Shown here one piece after another: positions 1-8,429 of a DNA stretch of 58,204 bases. The stretch is from positions 1 through 58,204 of the forward strand of contig JAIYBC010000021.1 of NCBI GenBank assembly GCA_027488845.1, read 5' to 3'. The position numbers were made by a program, and so were the translations under genes. The notes beneath the pieces were generated by a model. It was not told where the DNA came from, searched no databases, and saw only the letters and a list, made by a program, of their open reading frames with translations. Each line of letters starts with the position of its first letter. The first letter of the stretch is position 1. This DNA comes from Verrucomicrobiales bacterium (GTDB lineage Bacteria > Verrucomicrobiota > Verrucomicrobiia > Limisphaerales > UBA9464).

Positions 1-293
1 CGGGGTGTGACGTGTCCCTAATCAGGGGAAGGAATGCTGGAACTCGAGATTGGAGTGTTCGGGGCGGTTGCAGGAGCTGATCGGGATCCGGGCGGCTCCG
101 TGGCAGTCCGTGTCTCGCTTCGAAAGCGCCAGCGGTCTCGCAGGGCTTCAATTTGGCCGGCGGTCGCTACGAATCCGAGCACCGGAAAAGCCATCGGGCT
201 GGGTACCAGCGAGGCGAAAGAACTCCGTCATCCGCGGAATTCCCATCGCCTGCGCCACGCCGCTGGACGAGGGTTTCTTCAGAGCTGCCAAAC
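1..293. other. Left edge, no gene recognised
   Basis: No reading frame here resembles a known protein. Open frames that run through it continue into the dehydrogenase gene in the wrong frame or as an unlikely N-terminal extension. It probably holds the promoter of the downstream gene, but I see no convincing -35/-10 pair. Confidence 0.4.
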
Positions 294-1319
294 ATGAAAA
301 CCTGGAACGTCGGAGTCATCGGACACGGCTGGGTCGCCTCGGCCCACATCCCCGCCATCAACGCCACACGCCAGGGTCGCGTCACGGCGATCTTCTCCAA
401 CCGGGACCTCGACCCCGCCGTCGCGAGCGCCCGGTATGGCGGCGACATCAAGGTCTACCGCGACCTCGGAGCCATGCTGACGGACAAGTCGATCGACGCG
501 GTCTCGATCTGCTCCTTCCCCAAGGACCACGCCCGGCAGTTCATCGCCGCCATCAAGGCCGGGAAACACGTCATCGTGGAGAAGCCCCTCGCCCTCACGG
601 CCAAGGACCTGGAGGCCATGGCGGCAGCCCTAAAGGCCTCGGACCGCAAGACCTGCGTCTGCTTCGAGGTCCGGTTCTCGGCCCAGTTCCAGTCCATCCA
701 TGCGGCAATCCAGGCCGGACTCGTGGGCGAGGTGCATTTCGCGGAGGTCGACTACTTCCACGGCGTCGGACCGTGGTACGGCCAGTTCCGTTGGAGCCAC
801 AAGAAGGCGGAGGCGGGAAGCTCGCTGCTCAGCGCCGGGTGCCACGCCATGGACGCGCTGCTGATGGTCATGGGCGGCGAACCGGTCGAGGTCACGTCCT
901 ACTCCACCTCCTCCAAGAGCCCGCATTTCGCCCCGTACGACTTCCCCACCACGCAGGTGAGCATCGTGAAGTTCGCCGACGGCCGTGTTGGCAAGACCAC
1001 CTCCTGTCTCGACTGCCTCCAGCCCTACTACTTCCACACCCACATCGTCGGCAGCGAGGGATCGATCCTCGACAACCGGTTCCACAGCCAGAAGCTCGGC
1101 ATGCTGGACAAGTCGAAGTGGAGCCAGCTGTCGTTCGCCCCCGTGGACTCCGGCGACGTGAAGGACCATCCGTACCAGAACCAGTTCCAGGCCTTCTTCG
1201 ACGCCCTGGACGCCGGCAAGGAGATGCCGTTCACCGGTTTCCACGACGCGTACCGCAGCCACCGACTGGTGTTCGCCGCCGACAAGTCCGCCTCCACCGG
1301 GAAGCCGGTCAAACTCTGA
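294..1319 (+). CDS. Gfo/Idh/MocA family NAD(P)-dependent oxidoreductase
   Basis: A 341-residue cytoplasmic oxidoreductase. Members of this family oxidise or reduce sugars, sugar acids or inositols with NAD(P). The N-terminus MKTWNVGVIGHGWVASAHIP is a Rossmann strand-loop-helix (GHGWVA in place of the usual GxGxxG). The stretch EKPLALT near residue 100 is the family's conserved EKP motif with the catalytic-region lysine. The second half matches the beta-sheet substrate domain, with 'GCHAMDALLMVMG' as the usual C/H-x3-D helix. I chose the ATG at 294 because it is where the Rossmann fold begins; the frame is open 47 codons further upstream but that stretch is unlike the family. A prepilin gene follows after 34 bases. 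In Verrucomicrobiota and Planctomycetota such dehydrogenases usually belong to sugar catabolism. The substrate cannot be told from sequence. Confidence 0.9.
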   Translation: MKTWNVGVIGHGWVASAHIPAINATRQGRVTAIFSNRDLDPAVASARYGGDIKVYRDLGAMLTDKSIDAVSICSFPKDHARQFIAAIKAGKHVIVEKPLALTAKDLEAMAAALKASDRKTCVCFEVRFSAQFQSIHAAIQAGLVGEVHFAEVDYFHGVGPWYGQFRWSHKKAEAGSSLLSAGCHAMDALLMVMGGEPVEVTSYSTSSKSPHFAPYDFPTTQVSIVKFADGRVGKTTSCLDCLQPYYFHTHIVGSEGSILDNRFHSQKLGMLDKSKWSQLSFAPVDSGDVKDHPYQNQFQAFFDALDAGKEMPFTGFHDAYRSHRLVFAADKSASTGKPVKL

Positions 1320-1353
1320 AGCTTCGGCTCCGGCACCCCGGAGGTTCCACGCC

Positions 1354-2067
1354 ATGACCACGAATCCCGCATCCCGGAACGGATCGTATCGGTCGGGCTT
1401 CACGCTCATCGAACTGCTCGTCGTCATCGCCATCATCGCGATCCTTGCCAGCATGGTCTTCCCGGTCCTCGGCAAGGCCCGGGAGCGGGCGATGATGACG
1501 CAGTGTCAGTCCAACCTGCGGCAGTTGATGATCGCCGCCACCTTGTACGAAGAGGATCACAAGGCCTATCCGGTGGCCTGGCCCGACGCCTCGTGGAACG
1601 ACCCGGCGGGATCGCAGATCTGGTATCGCCAGATGCAGCCCTACCTCGGTCGGAACCCCACCGTCTCCGGACAGGGCGTGTTCGTCTGCCCTTCCAGCCG
1701 CCAGAAGAAGTCGGCCGGCTCCGCCACCATCCAACTCGGCGGCTTCTGGGGATTCCTGACCTACGCGCAGAACTCCCAGATCAACCTGGGCCGACGCGAC
1801 ATCGGGCTGAAGAACGTCGAGGATCCGGCGGGGACGCTGCTCTTCGCCGACACCGACGGCTGGGATGCGGCGTTGTATCCGGACGGCGCCTCCACGGCGA
1901 ACGTCTGCTACCGGCACAACGGCGGCAACGACCGCAGCACCGACACAGAGCGCGGCGTGAGCGGGCCACGGCGCGGGAAATTCCGGGCCCAGGCGGGCTT
2001 CATCGACTCGCATGTGGAATCGCTGCGGGCCGCACCGGCGAGGCTCTTCACGCCGAAGCTCGACTGA
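1354..2067 (+). CDS. Prepilin-type protein (H-X9-DG-like pseudopilin)
   Basis: A 237-residue protein with a textbook type IV prepilin N-terminus. A short basic leader ends in Gly15, followed by FTLIELLVVIAIIAILASM, with Glu at mature position +5 and a 20-residue hydrophobic helix. The C-terminal part carries 'YRHNGG' and 'FIDSHVES', a stretched form of the 'RHxxxxNxxFxDGHV' end seen in the large family of verrucomicrobial and planctomycetal pseudopilins. A GGAGG ribosome site lies at 1340-1344, nine bases before the ATG. The 3' end overlaps the converging ROK gene by 20 bases. These proteins are processed by a prepilin peptidase and sit at the cell envelope. Their individual jobs are not known; placement beside sugar genes is common and suggests a link to carbohydrate capture or secretion. 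Confidence 0.88.
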   Translation: MTTNPASRNGSYRSGFTLIELLVVIAIIAILASMVFPVLGKARERAMMTQCQSNLRQLMIAATLYEEDHKAYPVAWPDASWNDPAGSQIWYRQMQPYLGRNPTVSGQGVFVCPSSRQKKSAGSATIQLGGFWGFLTYAQNSQINLGRRDIGLKNVEDPAGTLLFADTDGWDAALYPDGASTANVCYRHNGGNDRSTDTERGVSGPRRGKFRAQAGFIDSHVESLRAAPARLFTPKLD

Positions 2068-2989
2068 GCCACCCGTCCGCGAGGGCGAGGGCGCCCGCCG
2101 GAACGGAGTCCTCGCCCAAGCCCGCGAGCGCCACCAGCGGGCCCGGGCGGAAGGAATCCATCACGTACTTCGGAAGTGCCCGCGCCATCGCCCCGCGCAG
2201 CGGTTCTCCGACCAGCGAAAGCCCTCCGCCGACAACGACGATCTCCGGGTGGAACAACTGGACGGCATGGGATAGCGCGAAGCCGAGGTCGTCGGCCACC
2301 TCCTCCAGGATGCTCAACGCCAACGGATCCCCGGCCCGGGCCGCGGCGCCCAGGTGACGCGCCTCGCCCCCAGCCTGCGACTGAGCCCGCACCGCACGGG
2401 CCAGTGGGCCTTCCGCGACCCCGGGTTCCGTCACCGCCGCGCGGATCCGGCCATCGACCGCCCAGCCCGAGCAACGCTGCTCGAGCAGGGTCCCGGACTT
2501 GTCGAGGCGGATGTGTCCGATCTCGGCTTCGCCGGGCTTGGCGCCGTGGTAGAGACGGCCGTCGACCACCATGCCCCCGCCGACGCCGCTGCCCATGTTG
2601 ATCCAGAAGACGTGCCGATGCCCCTTGCCCGCTCCCAGAAGGGCCTCGCCGAGGGCGGCCACGTTGGCGTCGTTCTCGACCACCACCGGCAGGCCGGAAA
2701 GCCCGCGCGCCCAGTCGCCCAATGGGAAGTCGTGCCATCCGGCCACCTGATGCGAGCAGCAGATGAGTCCGGTTTCGTGGTCCACCGGTCCGCCGAATCC
2801 GATGCCGATCGCCCCGGGCCGATGCCTCGCAACCAATCCCGGAAGCACCGAGGCGATCTGTTCGCGGATACCGGCGCCGCCGCGTTCACGGTCGGCCGCG
2901 AGACGATGCCGCTCCAGGAAGGTTCCGTTGCGGTCGCCGGCCACCACCTGGATCTTGGTTCCGCCGATTTCGATGCCGAGGTAGGTCAT
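2048..2989 (-). CDS. ROK family sugar kinase
   Basis: A 313-residue ROK-family protein, by family an ATP-dependent hexose or N-acetylhexosamine kinase. Residues 1-10 (MTYLGIEIGG) are the phosphate-1 motif. 'GIGFGGPVD' and 'VVENDANVAALGE' give the substrate-binding region with the catalytic Asp in ENDAN. 'GSGVGGGMVVDGRLY' is the phosphate-2 loop, and 'GEAEIGH' carries the Glu and His of the sugar site. There is no N-terminal helix-turn-helix, so it is a kinase and not a NagC-type repressor. Odd point: the zinc motif CxCGxxGC that normally follows the GH motif is reduced to one Cys in 'EQRCSGWAVDGR'. The ATG at 2989 is chosen because the motif starts there. Its 3' end overlaps the converging prepilin gene. 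Confidence 0.9.
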   Translation of the reverse strand: MTYLGIEIGGTKIQVVAGDRNGTFLERHRLAADRERGGAGIREQIASVLPGLVARHRPGAIGIGFGGPVDHETGLICCSHQVAGWHDFPLGDWARGLSGLPVVVENDANVAALGEALLGAGKGHRHVFWINMGSGVGGGMVVDGRLYHGAKPGEAEIGHIRLDKSGTLLEQRCSGWAVDGRIRAAVTEPGVAEGPLARAVRAQSQAGGEARHLGAAARAGDPLALSILEEVADDLGFALSHAVQLFHPEIVVVGGGLSLVGEPLRGAMARALPKYVMDSFRPGPLVALAGLGEDSVPAGALALADGWLSRASA

Positions 2990-3110
2990 GTTGATGTCGG
3001 TTGCCCGAGACGACACGGGAGACGTGGAGCGCGGGACGCGGGGAGATACCCCGGTTCGATGGCCGGACTCCACCGGATAGTGCGGTGGCCCTTCCACCCG
3101 TTTCCAGGCT

Positions 3111-5657
3111 TCAGCCCTCCTGCCGGAGGATGCCGAGCGGCGATTCGTCGGTGATTCCGCGGCTGGAGAGCAGTCCGACCAGCACCGTCACCACGGTGAC
3201 CAGGAGGAAGGCGATGAGGAGCGTCGGCAGCGACACCGAGAACGAAGGCGAACGGAACGTGAACCGCGCCAGCGCCCAGGCCGCGGCCACGGCAAGGATG
3301 ACACCGGTCGCGGCCCCGAGCACGCCGAGGACCGTGTACTCCGCCAAGAGCGACTGTCGGACCTGGCTGCGGCTGGCACCCAGGGTCCGGAGGATCACCA
3401 CCTCCCGCACCCGCTGCCAGCGACCGGTGATCACGGCACCCGCCATCACCAGGAGCCCGGTGACGACGGTGAACATCGCGAGGATGCGCACGGCAAAGCC
3501 CGCCTTGCTGACGATCCCGTCGAGCGTCTGGAGGACGAGGGTGAGGTCGATGACCGAGACGTTGGCGAAACGGGACACCACCGTGCGCTGCATGCGGGCG
3601 GAAGCCTCGGGATCGGCGACACGCGTGGCGACGACATGCATTGCCGGGGCCGCATCGAGCGATCCGCCGGGGAACACCACGAAGAAGTTCGGCCGCACCT
3701 GCCTCCAATCCACCTCGCGCAGGCCAGCAACCCGGTTGGTGACGAGCACGCCCTGGACATCGAAGACCAGCTCATCGCCGACCTGGAGCTTCAGATCGCG
3801 GGCGATGCCCGTCTCCAGGGTCACCGGAATCGGGGCGTCGGGCGTGTCGAAGCGTGGGACGAATTCGCCGACGACGAGCTTTTCCGAGGAAACGAGGTTG
3901 GTCCTCCACGTCGAACGGTACTCCCGGCGGAGCGTCCATCCCGGAATCCGGTCGCCCTTGTCCGAGATCCATGCGTCGACCGACCTCCCCTTCATCGAGG
4001 CGATCCGCATGGTGATGATCGGGGCCTCGTCCAGCACCGGAAGCCCCTGTTCGGCCAGGACTGCCAGCACGCCGTCCCGCTGGTCGGGCTGCACGTCGAA
4101 GAGGATGGCGTTGGGCTGGCGGTCGTTCCCGGGAGGGAACAGCTGGTTGAGGAGGACGTCCCGCGTCAGCTGCAGGGTGACGAGCAGGAAGGTCCCGAGT
4201 CCGACCGACGTGAGGACGAGAACCGTGCGGTTGCGGGGCCGGTGCAGGCCCGCGAGCCCCTGACGGACCGGGAACGGCAGTCCGCGCGGCGTGAAGGCGC
4301 GGGCGGCCCTGACGAGGCCCGCCGCCACCAGGGCGAGGAGCCCGAACGCGGCGCCGAGTCCGCCCACGTAGGCGGCCCCTTCCCACCAACGGCGGGACTG
4401 GAAACCGGCGAACAGGACCAGCCCGAGCACGATCAGGGAACCGATCATCCACGGCCACGGATCGCGTCCCCGCCGAGCCTCGAGACCCGCCCGGATCACG
4501 CTCAACGGGGAGACGCCCCGAACCGCGCCTAGCGGCAGCAGGGTGAACGCGGCGCTGACGGCGAAGCCGGCCGAAGCCGCGACGATCGCCGGCCCCCAGT
4601 GGAAACGGGCCTCCAGGGTCACGGCCGTGAAGTCCTTCAGCAGCCCCGGAAGGAAGGCATGCACGCCGAGGCCGGCGACGAGTCCGACCCCGGTTCCCAC
4701 CGCCGCGAGCGCGAGCCCCTGCGCGAGGTAGATCGCCGAGACGGCATCCACCGCGCCGCCGAGGCAACGCAGGACGGCCGCGTTCGGGAGCTTCGACGCG
4801 ACATGGACCTGAAGTGCGCTGGCGATGCCGACCGAGCCGAGGACCAAGGCGATCAGGGCGACCAGACCGAGGAACCGGTTGAGGTTGCCGAGCCCGTTCC
4901 CGAGGTCCTGCTTCCGGCGCTCCACGGTGTCCGCGTCGAGGCGAAGCCGGGAGAGGTTGGTGCCCTCGGCCTTGACCCACGCCGCCATGTCGCGGCCGTC
5001 GTCGAAGCGGAAGAACATCTTGTAGCGGGCGAGGCTGGCGGCGCCGAGAAGGCGGGTCCCGTCGAGGCGCGAGGCGTCGAAGTAGACCCGCGGCGCGATC
5101 GTGCCGAAGGAGACGGAATCCCCGGGGACCTTGCGCAGCGCGCCGACGACACGCGTGTCCCAGGAGCCGATCCGGACCGGGTCGCCCACCTTCAGCCCGT
5201 ACTGGAGCAGCACGCCTTGCTCGACCACCAGGCCCTCACCGCGTCGCATCGCCTCGACGGCTTCCTCGGGTTCGGTCTCGAGTTTTCCGTAGAACGGGAA
5301 CCCGCCTTCCAACGCGCGTGCGTTCACCAACCTGGTGGCGTCCTTGAGCCCGGGGAACACGAGCATCGTGGAAAAGCTGGTCTCACGGGCCCTGCCGTTG
5401 GCGGCGAGCGCGTCGGCGAGGGCCTCCGCCTCGGCCGTGAAGGGCTGGCGTGCGGAGAGCGAGAGGTCCGCTCCGAGCAACCCCTTGGCCTGGGCTTCGA
5501 CGGCCTCACGGATGGTCTCGGAGAACGAGCCGACCGCCGCCAGCGCCCCGACCCCGAGCGAGATGGACAACGAGAACCACAGCAGGCGCGATCGGCTGGA
5601 ACGGGACTCACGCCACGCCATCCGCCAGGTCCACCGCAGGAACAACGCCCGGAACAT
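3111..5657 (-). CDS. FtsX-type ABC transporter permease, YbbP-like
   Basis: An 848-residue inner-membrane protein. It begins with a basic segment and a hydrophobic helix (LLWFSLSISLGVGALAAVGSF), then a large extracytoplasmic MacB-like domain ('LLGADLSLSARQPF' is characteristic of the YbbP group). A cluster of membrane helices follows, then a second periplasmic domain, and a final group of three helices ending in 'ITDESPLGILRQE'. This two-FtsX layout and length match YbbP, the permease partner of the LolD-like ATPase YbbA. No ATPase gene is adjacent, so its partner must be elsewhere; two LolD-like ATPases occur further right. The YbbAP group is thought to extract or move hydrophobic or lipid-linked molecules; its substrate here is unknown. 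Confidence 0.87.
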   Translation of the reverse strand: MFRALFLRWTWRMAWRESRSSRSRLLWFSLSISLGVGALAAVGSFSETIREAVEAQAKGLLGADLSLSARQPFTAEAEALADALAANGRARETSFSTMLVFPGLKDATRLVNARALEGGFPFYGKLETEPEEAVEAMRRGEGLVVEQGVLLQYGLKVGDPVRIGSWDTRVVGALRKVPGDSVSFGTIAPRVYFDASRLDGTRLLGAASLARYKMFFRFDDGRDMAAWVKAEGTNLSRLRLDADTVERRKQDLGNGLGNLNRFLGLVALIALVLGSVGIASALQVHVASKLPNAAVLRCLGGAVDAVSAIYLAQGLALAAVGTGVGLVAGLGVHAFLPGLLKDFTAVTLEARFHWGPAIVAASAGFAVSAAFTLLPLGAVRGVSPLSVIRAGLEARRGRDPWPWMIGSLIVLGLVLFAGFQSRRWWEGAAYVGGLGAAFGLLALVAAGLVRAARAFTPRGLPFPVRQGLAGLHRPRNRTVLVLTSVGLGTFLLVTLQLTRDVLLNQLFPPGNDRQPNAILFDVQPDQRDGVLAVLAEQGLPVLDEAPIITMRIASMKGRSVDAWISDKGDRIPGWTLRREYRSTWRTNLVSSEKLVVGEFVPRFDTPDAPIPVTLETGIARDLKLQVGDELVFDVQGVLVTNRVAGLREVDWRQVRPNFFVVFPGGSLDAAPAMHVVATRVADPEASARMQRTVVSRFANVSVIDLTLVLQTLDGIVSKAGFAVRILAMFTVVTGLLVMAGAVITGRWQRVREVVILRTLGASRSQVRQSLLAEYTVLGVLGAATGVILAVAAAWALARFTFRSPSFSVSLPTLLIAFLLVTVVTVLVGLLSSRGITDESPLGILRQEG

Positions 5658-5902
5658 GCCCGGAGTCTATCGCCGGAACGGCCGGGTGCCACCGGGGAAC
5701 GGGATTTCCGCTCCGGCGGATCCGCTCGAAACGGGCGAAGGGGGGACCTCACGCGAAAACGCCAAGACGCCAAAAGGCGAGGGGGGAGCCGGAGGCGATT
5801 CGGCAAACACCGGCCGCGGCCGGTCTGCGGCCGAGGACCTCTCCATCCCGTTCCCGTCGGTTCGCGGCTTCGCGTGCCGATGCCCTTCGGCATGGTGCCG
5901 GA
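5658..5902. other. Intergenic spacer with a degenerate short repeat
   Basis: No gene seen. Around 5749-5782 there is a low-complexity A/C/G stretch in which 'ACGCC' recurs between runs of A. It resembles the 'cacgcaaagacgc' type of intergenic repeat found in many environmental genomes. The spacer would hold the promoter for the leftward permease. Confidence 0.35.
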
Positions 5903-7342
5903 TCACGCCTCCTGATTTGGACTGTCCGCCGCCGCAGGTGCGGACGTGCGTGTCGCCACGCTTCCAACCTCTCCCTTCTGGAGCCGCGTCTGGAGACGTT
6001 GTCCGGAACGGATCTCCGCGGCGTCCCTGAGAAGTCGGCCGGATTCCGCGTCGAAGGTGAGCGAGTAGCCGCGGTCCAGCACCGCCTGCGGAGACAGCAG
6101 CCGCAGGCGGGTCGCGAGGTCGGCGAACCGGCGGCGTCGGCGGTCCAGGGATTCCGCAGGAGCGGCTTGGAGACCGCTCTTCGCCTGCTCCAGCGCGAGA
6201 GTCCAGGCCTTCAGGCGAGCCGACGGACGCGCGGCCGCCAGCCGTTGCAGTCCTTCCGCCAGGTCACGACGACGTTCGCGGGCAAGTCGCTGCACCGAAC
6301 GCCGCAGACGCTCCACGGCTTCGTCGAGCCGTTGCGCCCGATCCTCCAGTCGGCGGCGGGGATGACGTCGGGCGAGGCCCTTCGACGCGCGATCCAAGGC
6401 GTCGGACCGGAGCCCGATCGCATTCCAGGCCGCAGCGGCGAGCCGACCGGCGGCCTCTTGGACAAACACCCGGCTCCCGACGGCATCCTGGGTGATGATC
6501 TCCGCGGCGGCGCTGGGGGTCGCGGCACGCAGGTCCGCGGCGAAATCCGAGATGGTGAAGTCGATCTCGTGTCCGACCGCCGAGACCACCGGAACCTGCG
6601 AGGCGGCGATCGCGCGAGCCACGACCTCCTCGTTGAAGCACCAGAGGTCCTCGATGGAACCGCCGCCCCGCGTGACCAGGATCAGGTCCAGCGGCCCGCC
6701 TTGGGCGGCGAAGCGGTTGAGGCGCGCGATCGCGCCGGCGATCTCCTCCGCGGCTCCCTGGCCTTGGACCCGGACCGGTTCGAACACGATCTCGGGAAGG
6801 AACCGCCTCTGGAGAACATGGAGCACATCCCGGATGGCGGCACCGGTCGGGGAGGTCACCAGGCCGATGCGCATGGGAAAACGCGGCAACGGACGCTTCC
6901 GTGCCGGGTCGAACAGACCCTCCGCCGACAACCGGGCCTTGAGCCGTTCGAAGGCCGCCTGGAGCGCGCCGACACCCTGCAGTTCCACCCCGGAGACACG
7001 CAGTTGGTAGTTCCCACGGGGTTCGTAGACCGTGAGGTCACCCGAAAGGACCACCTGGGCGCCATCGCGGAGACTCTGGCGGTCCGGGCCGCCCTGCCCG
7101 CGGAAAAGCACGCAGGCCAGTTGGGCGCCGGCATCCTTCAGGACGAAGTAGGCGTGTCCGGAAGACTGCAGCCGGAAGTTCGAGACCTCGCCGGCGACGC
7201 GTCGGTTGGCGAAGCCGCCCTCGATGGACTTCTTCAGCTTCTGGGTGAGTTCGGTGACCGATTCCGGCTTCTGCGGTCCGCCACCCGGGGGGCCGAAGAG
7301 GTCGCCGTCGAACTCCCACTGGCTCTTGTTGCTGCGCGCCAT
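5903..7342 (-). CDS. xseA: Exodeoxyribonuclease VII large subunit
   Basis: A 479-residue protein matching XseA, the catalytic subunit of exonuclease VII, which degrades single-stranded DNA to acid-soluble oligonucleotides. Residues about 25-125 form the OB-fold ('VAGEVSNFR', 'SGHAYFVLKD'). The catalytic domain shows 'TSPTGAAIRDVLHVLQRRF', 'RGGGSIEDLWCFNEE' and 'SAVGHEIDFTISDFAADLRA', all family signatures. It is followed by the long helical region that binds the small subunit and a short Ala/Pro-rich tail. No xseB-like frame is found on either side; the small subunit must be elsewhere. The phosphoesterase gene lies 25 bases upstream on the same strand, so the two probably share a transcript. 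Confidence 0.95.
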   Translation of the reverse strand: MARSNKSQWEFDGDLFGPPGGGPQKPESVTELTQKLKKSIEGGFANRRVAGEVSNFRLQSSGHAYFVLKDAGAQLACVLFRGQGGPDRQSLRDGAQVVLSGDLTVYEPRGNYQLRVSGVELQGVGALQAAFERLKARLSAEGLFDPARKRPLPRFPMRIGLVTSPTGAAIRDVLHVLQRRFLPEIVFEPVRVQGQGAAEEIAGAIARLNRFAAQGGPLDLILVTRGGGSIEDLWCFNEEVVARAIAASQVPVVSAVGHEIDFTISDFAADLRAATPSAAAEIITQDAVGSRVFVQEAAGRLAAAAWNAIGLRSDALDRASKGLARRHPRRRLEDRAQRLDEAVERLRRSVQRLARERRRDLAEGLQRLAAARPSARLKAWTLALEQAKSGLQAAPAESLDRRRRRFADLATRLRLLSPQAVLDRGYSLTFDAESGRLLRDAAEIRSGQRLQTRLQKGEVGSVATRTSAPAAADSPNQEA

Positions 7343-7367
7343 GATTCTTGGATCGGGGCCCGGCCAA

Positions 7368-8165
7368 TCAGCGGGAAGCCGCCGGATCGAGCAATTCCGA
7401 GACGCGCCGGATCGAGCGCGCCCGGCCGGTGGACTCGTCGATGTCGATGATCGCTCCCTGCAACCGGACCTGGCCGGAAGCGATCTCGAAGCGTTGGGGC
7501 ATGTTGGTGAGGAACCGCTTCACGATCGGGGCCACCTCACGGCCCAGGATGGAATCGTGGGGCCCGGTGAACCCGGCGTCGCTGAGATAGGCCGTGCCAC
7601 CCGGGAAGACCTGTTCATCCGCCGTCTGCACATGGGTATGGGTGCCGACCACCCCGGAGACCTTGCCGTCGAGGAACCGTCCCATGGCGATCTTCTCCGA
7701 GGTCGCCTCGCCATGGAAATCGAGGAACACCACCGAGGCTTGGGGCCGAAGCGACTCGACCATGGTTGCCGCCAGGGTGAAGGGGTTCTCGATCGCCGGC
7801 ATGAAGGTGCGCGCCTGGAGGTTCATCACCGCCACGACCGGAAGGCCCGGCTTGGCGACGACCACGCTTCCGGATCCGGGCACTTCGGCCGGATAATTTC
7901 CGGGACGCAACAGACGTGGCTCCTTGGCCAACAGGGCGGCCGTCTCGCGCTGGTCCCACACGTGGTCGCCCGTGGTGATGACATCCACGCCGTAGCCGAA
8001 GAGCTCGGTGGCGATGGCACCGGTGATCCCATTGCCACCGGCGCTGTTCTCGCCATTGGCAACCACGAATCCGATTTCCTCCCGCGCCACCAAGGTCGGC
8101 AAAAGGACACGGACGGCCCGGCGGCCCGGTTCCCCCACGATGTCACCCAGAAACAACAGCTTCAC
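7368..8165 (-). CDS. YmdB-family metallophosphoesterase (TIGR00282)
   Basis: A 265-residue calcineurin-like phosphoesterase. The metal-binding motifs are all present: 'FLGDIVGEPGR' at the N-terminus, 'NGENSAGGNGI', 'TTGDHVWD', 'DFHGEATSEK' and 'GTHTHVQTAD'. These are the hallmarks of the YmdB/TIGR00282 group, whose Bacillus member hydrolyses cyclic nucleotides in vitro and affects biofilm decisions. I place the start at the GTG at 8165 (VKLLFLGD), because the first beta-strand begins there; a longer frame adds only an Arg-rich stretch. It runs toward xseA with a 25-base gap. It is divergent from the giant surface-protein gene, with 264 bases between the two starts. Confidence 0.9.
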   Translation of the reverse strand: MKLLFLGDIVGEPGRRAVRVLLPTLVAREEIGFVVANGENSAGGNGITGAIATELFGYGVDVITTGDHVWDQRETAALLAKEPRLLRPGNYPAEVPGSGSVVVAKPGLPVVAVMNLQARTFMPAIENPFTLAATMVESLRPQASVVFLDFHGEATSEKIAMGRFLDGKVSGVVGTHTHVQTADEQVFPGGTAYLSDAGFTGPHDSILGREVAPIVKRFLTNMPQRFEIASGQVRLQGAIIDIDESTGRARSIRRVSELLDPAASR

Positions 8166-8429
8166 CGCGCGAACCCTGCCTCTCCGCCGACCGACGGCAA
8201 AGGTCATTCCCGGTCCGAATCGCTCGCGCTGAAACTGTCAAAGACACGCCCACCCAGAAGGAATACTTGCAGATCCCCGGTAACCCGGTCCGTCTTATGC
8301 ATAATCCTAAAAGGTGAGAATCCGGCGCCCACCGGTGAGACATATCATGTCAAACCCGTGGGCTTTCCGGACTTCAAGCCTTTGGAAGCCAAGTCTTTGT
8401 ACCCGTATCTGCATCGAAGGAACCCCACC
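8166..8429. promoter_or_regulatory. Divergent promoter region
   Basis: This 264-base spacer separates two divergent genes and must contain promoters for both. A GAAGG ribosome site at 8416-8420 stands nine bases before the GTG start at 8430 and decides that start. An AT-richer patch at 8294-8311 (containing TATGCATAAT) could hold a -10 element, but no -35 at proper spacing is clear. I see no riboswitch fold. Confidence 0.4.

Noticed and set aside
5658-5902. Possible xseB downstream of xseA
   Set aside because: Small frames here have none of the acidic helical pattern of exonuclease VII small subunits.
7206-8429. Plus-strand extension of the giant frame upstream of 8430
   Set aside because: It is antisense to xseA and the phosphoesterase and looks unlike protein; the GTG at 8430 has a good ribosome site and is followed by a signal peptide.
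8166-8429. Possible cobalamin or cyclic-di-GMP riboswitch before the giant gene
   Set aside because: The patch 'aaaaggtgagaatccgg' recalls a B12-box fragment, but no other conserved helices or loops could be found.
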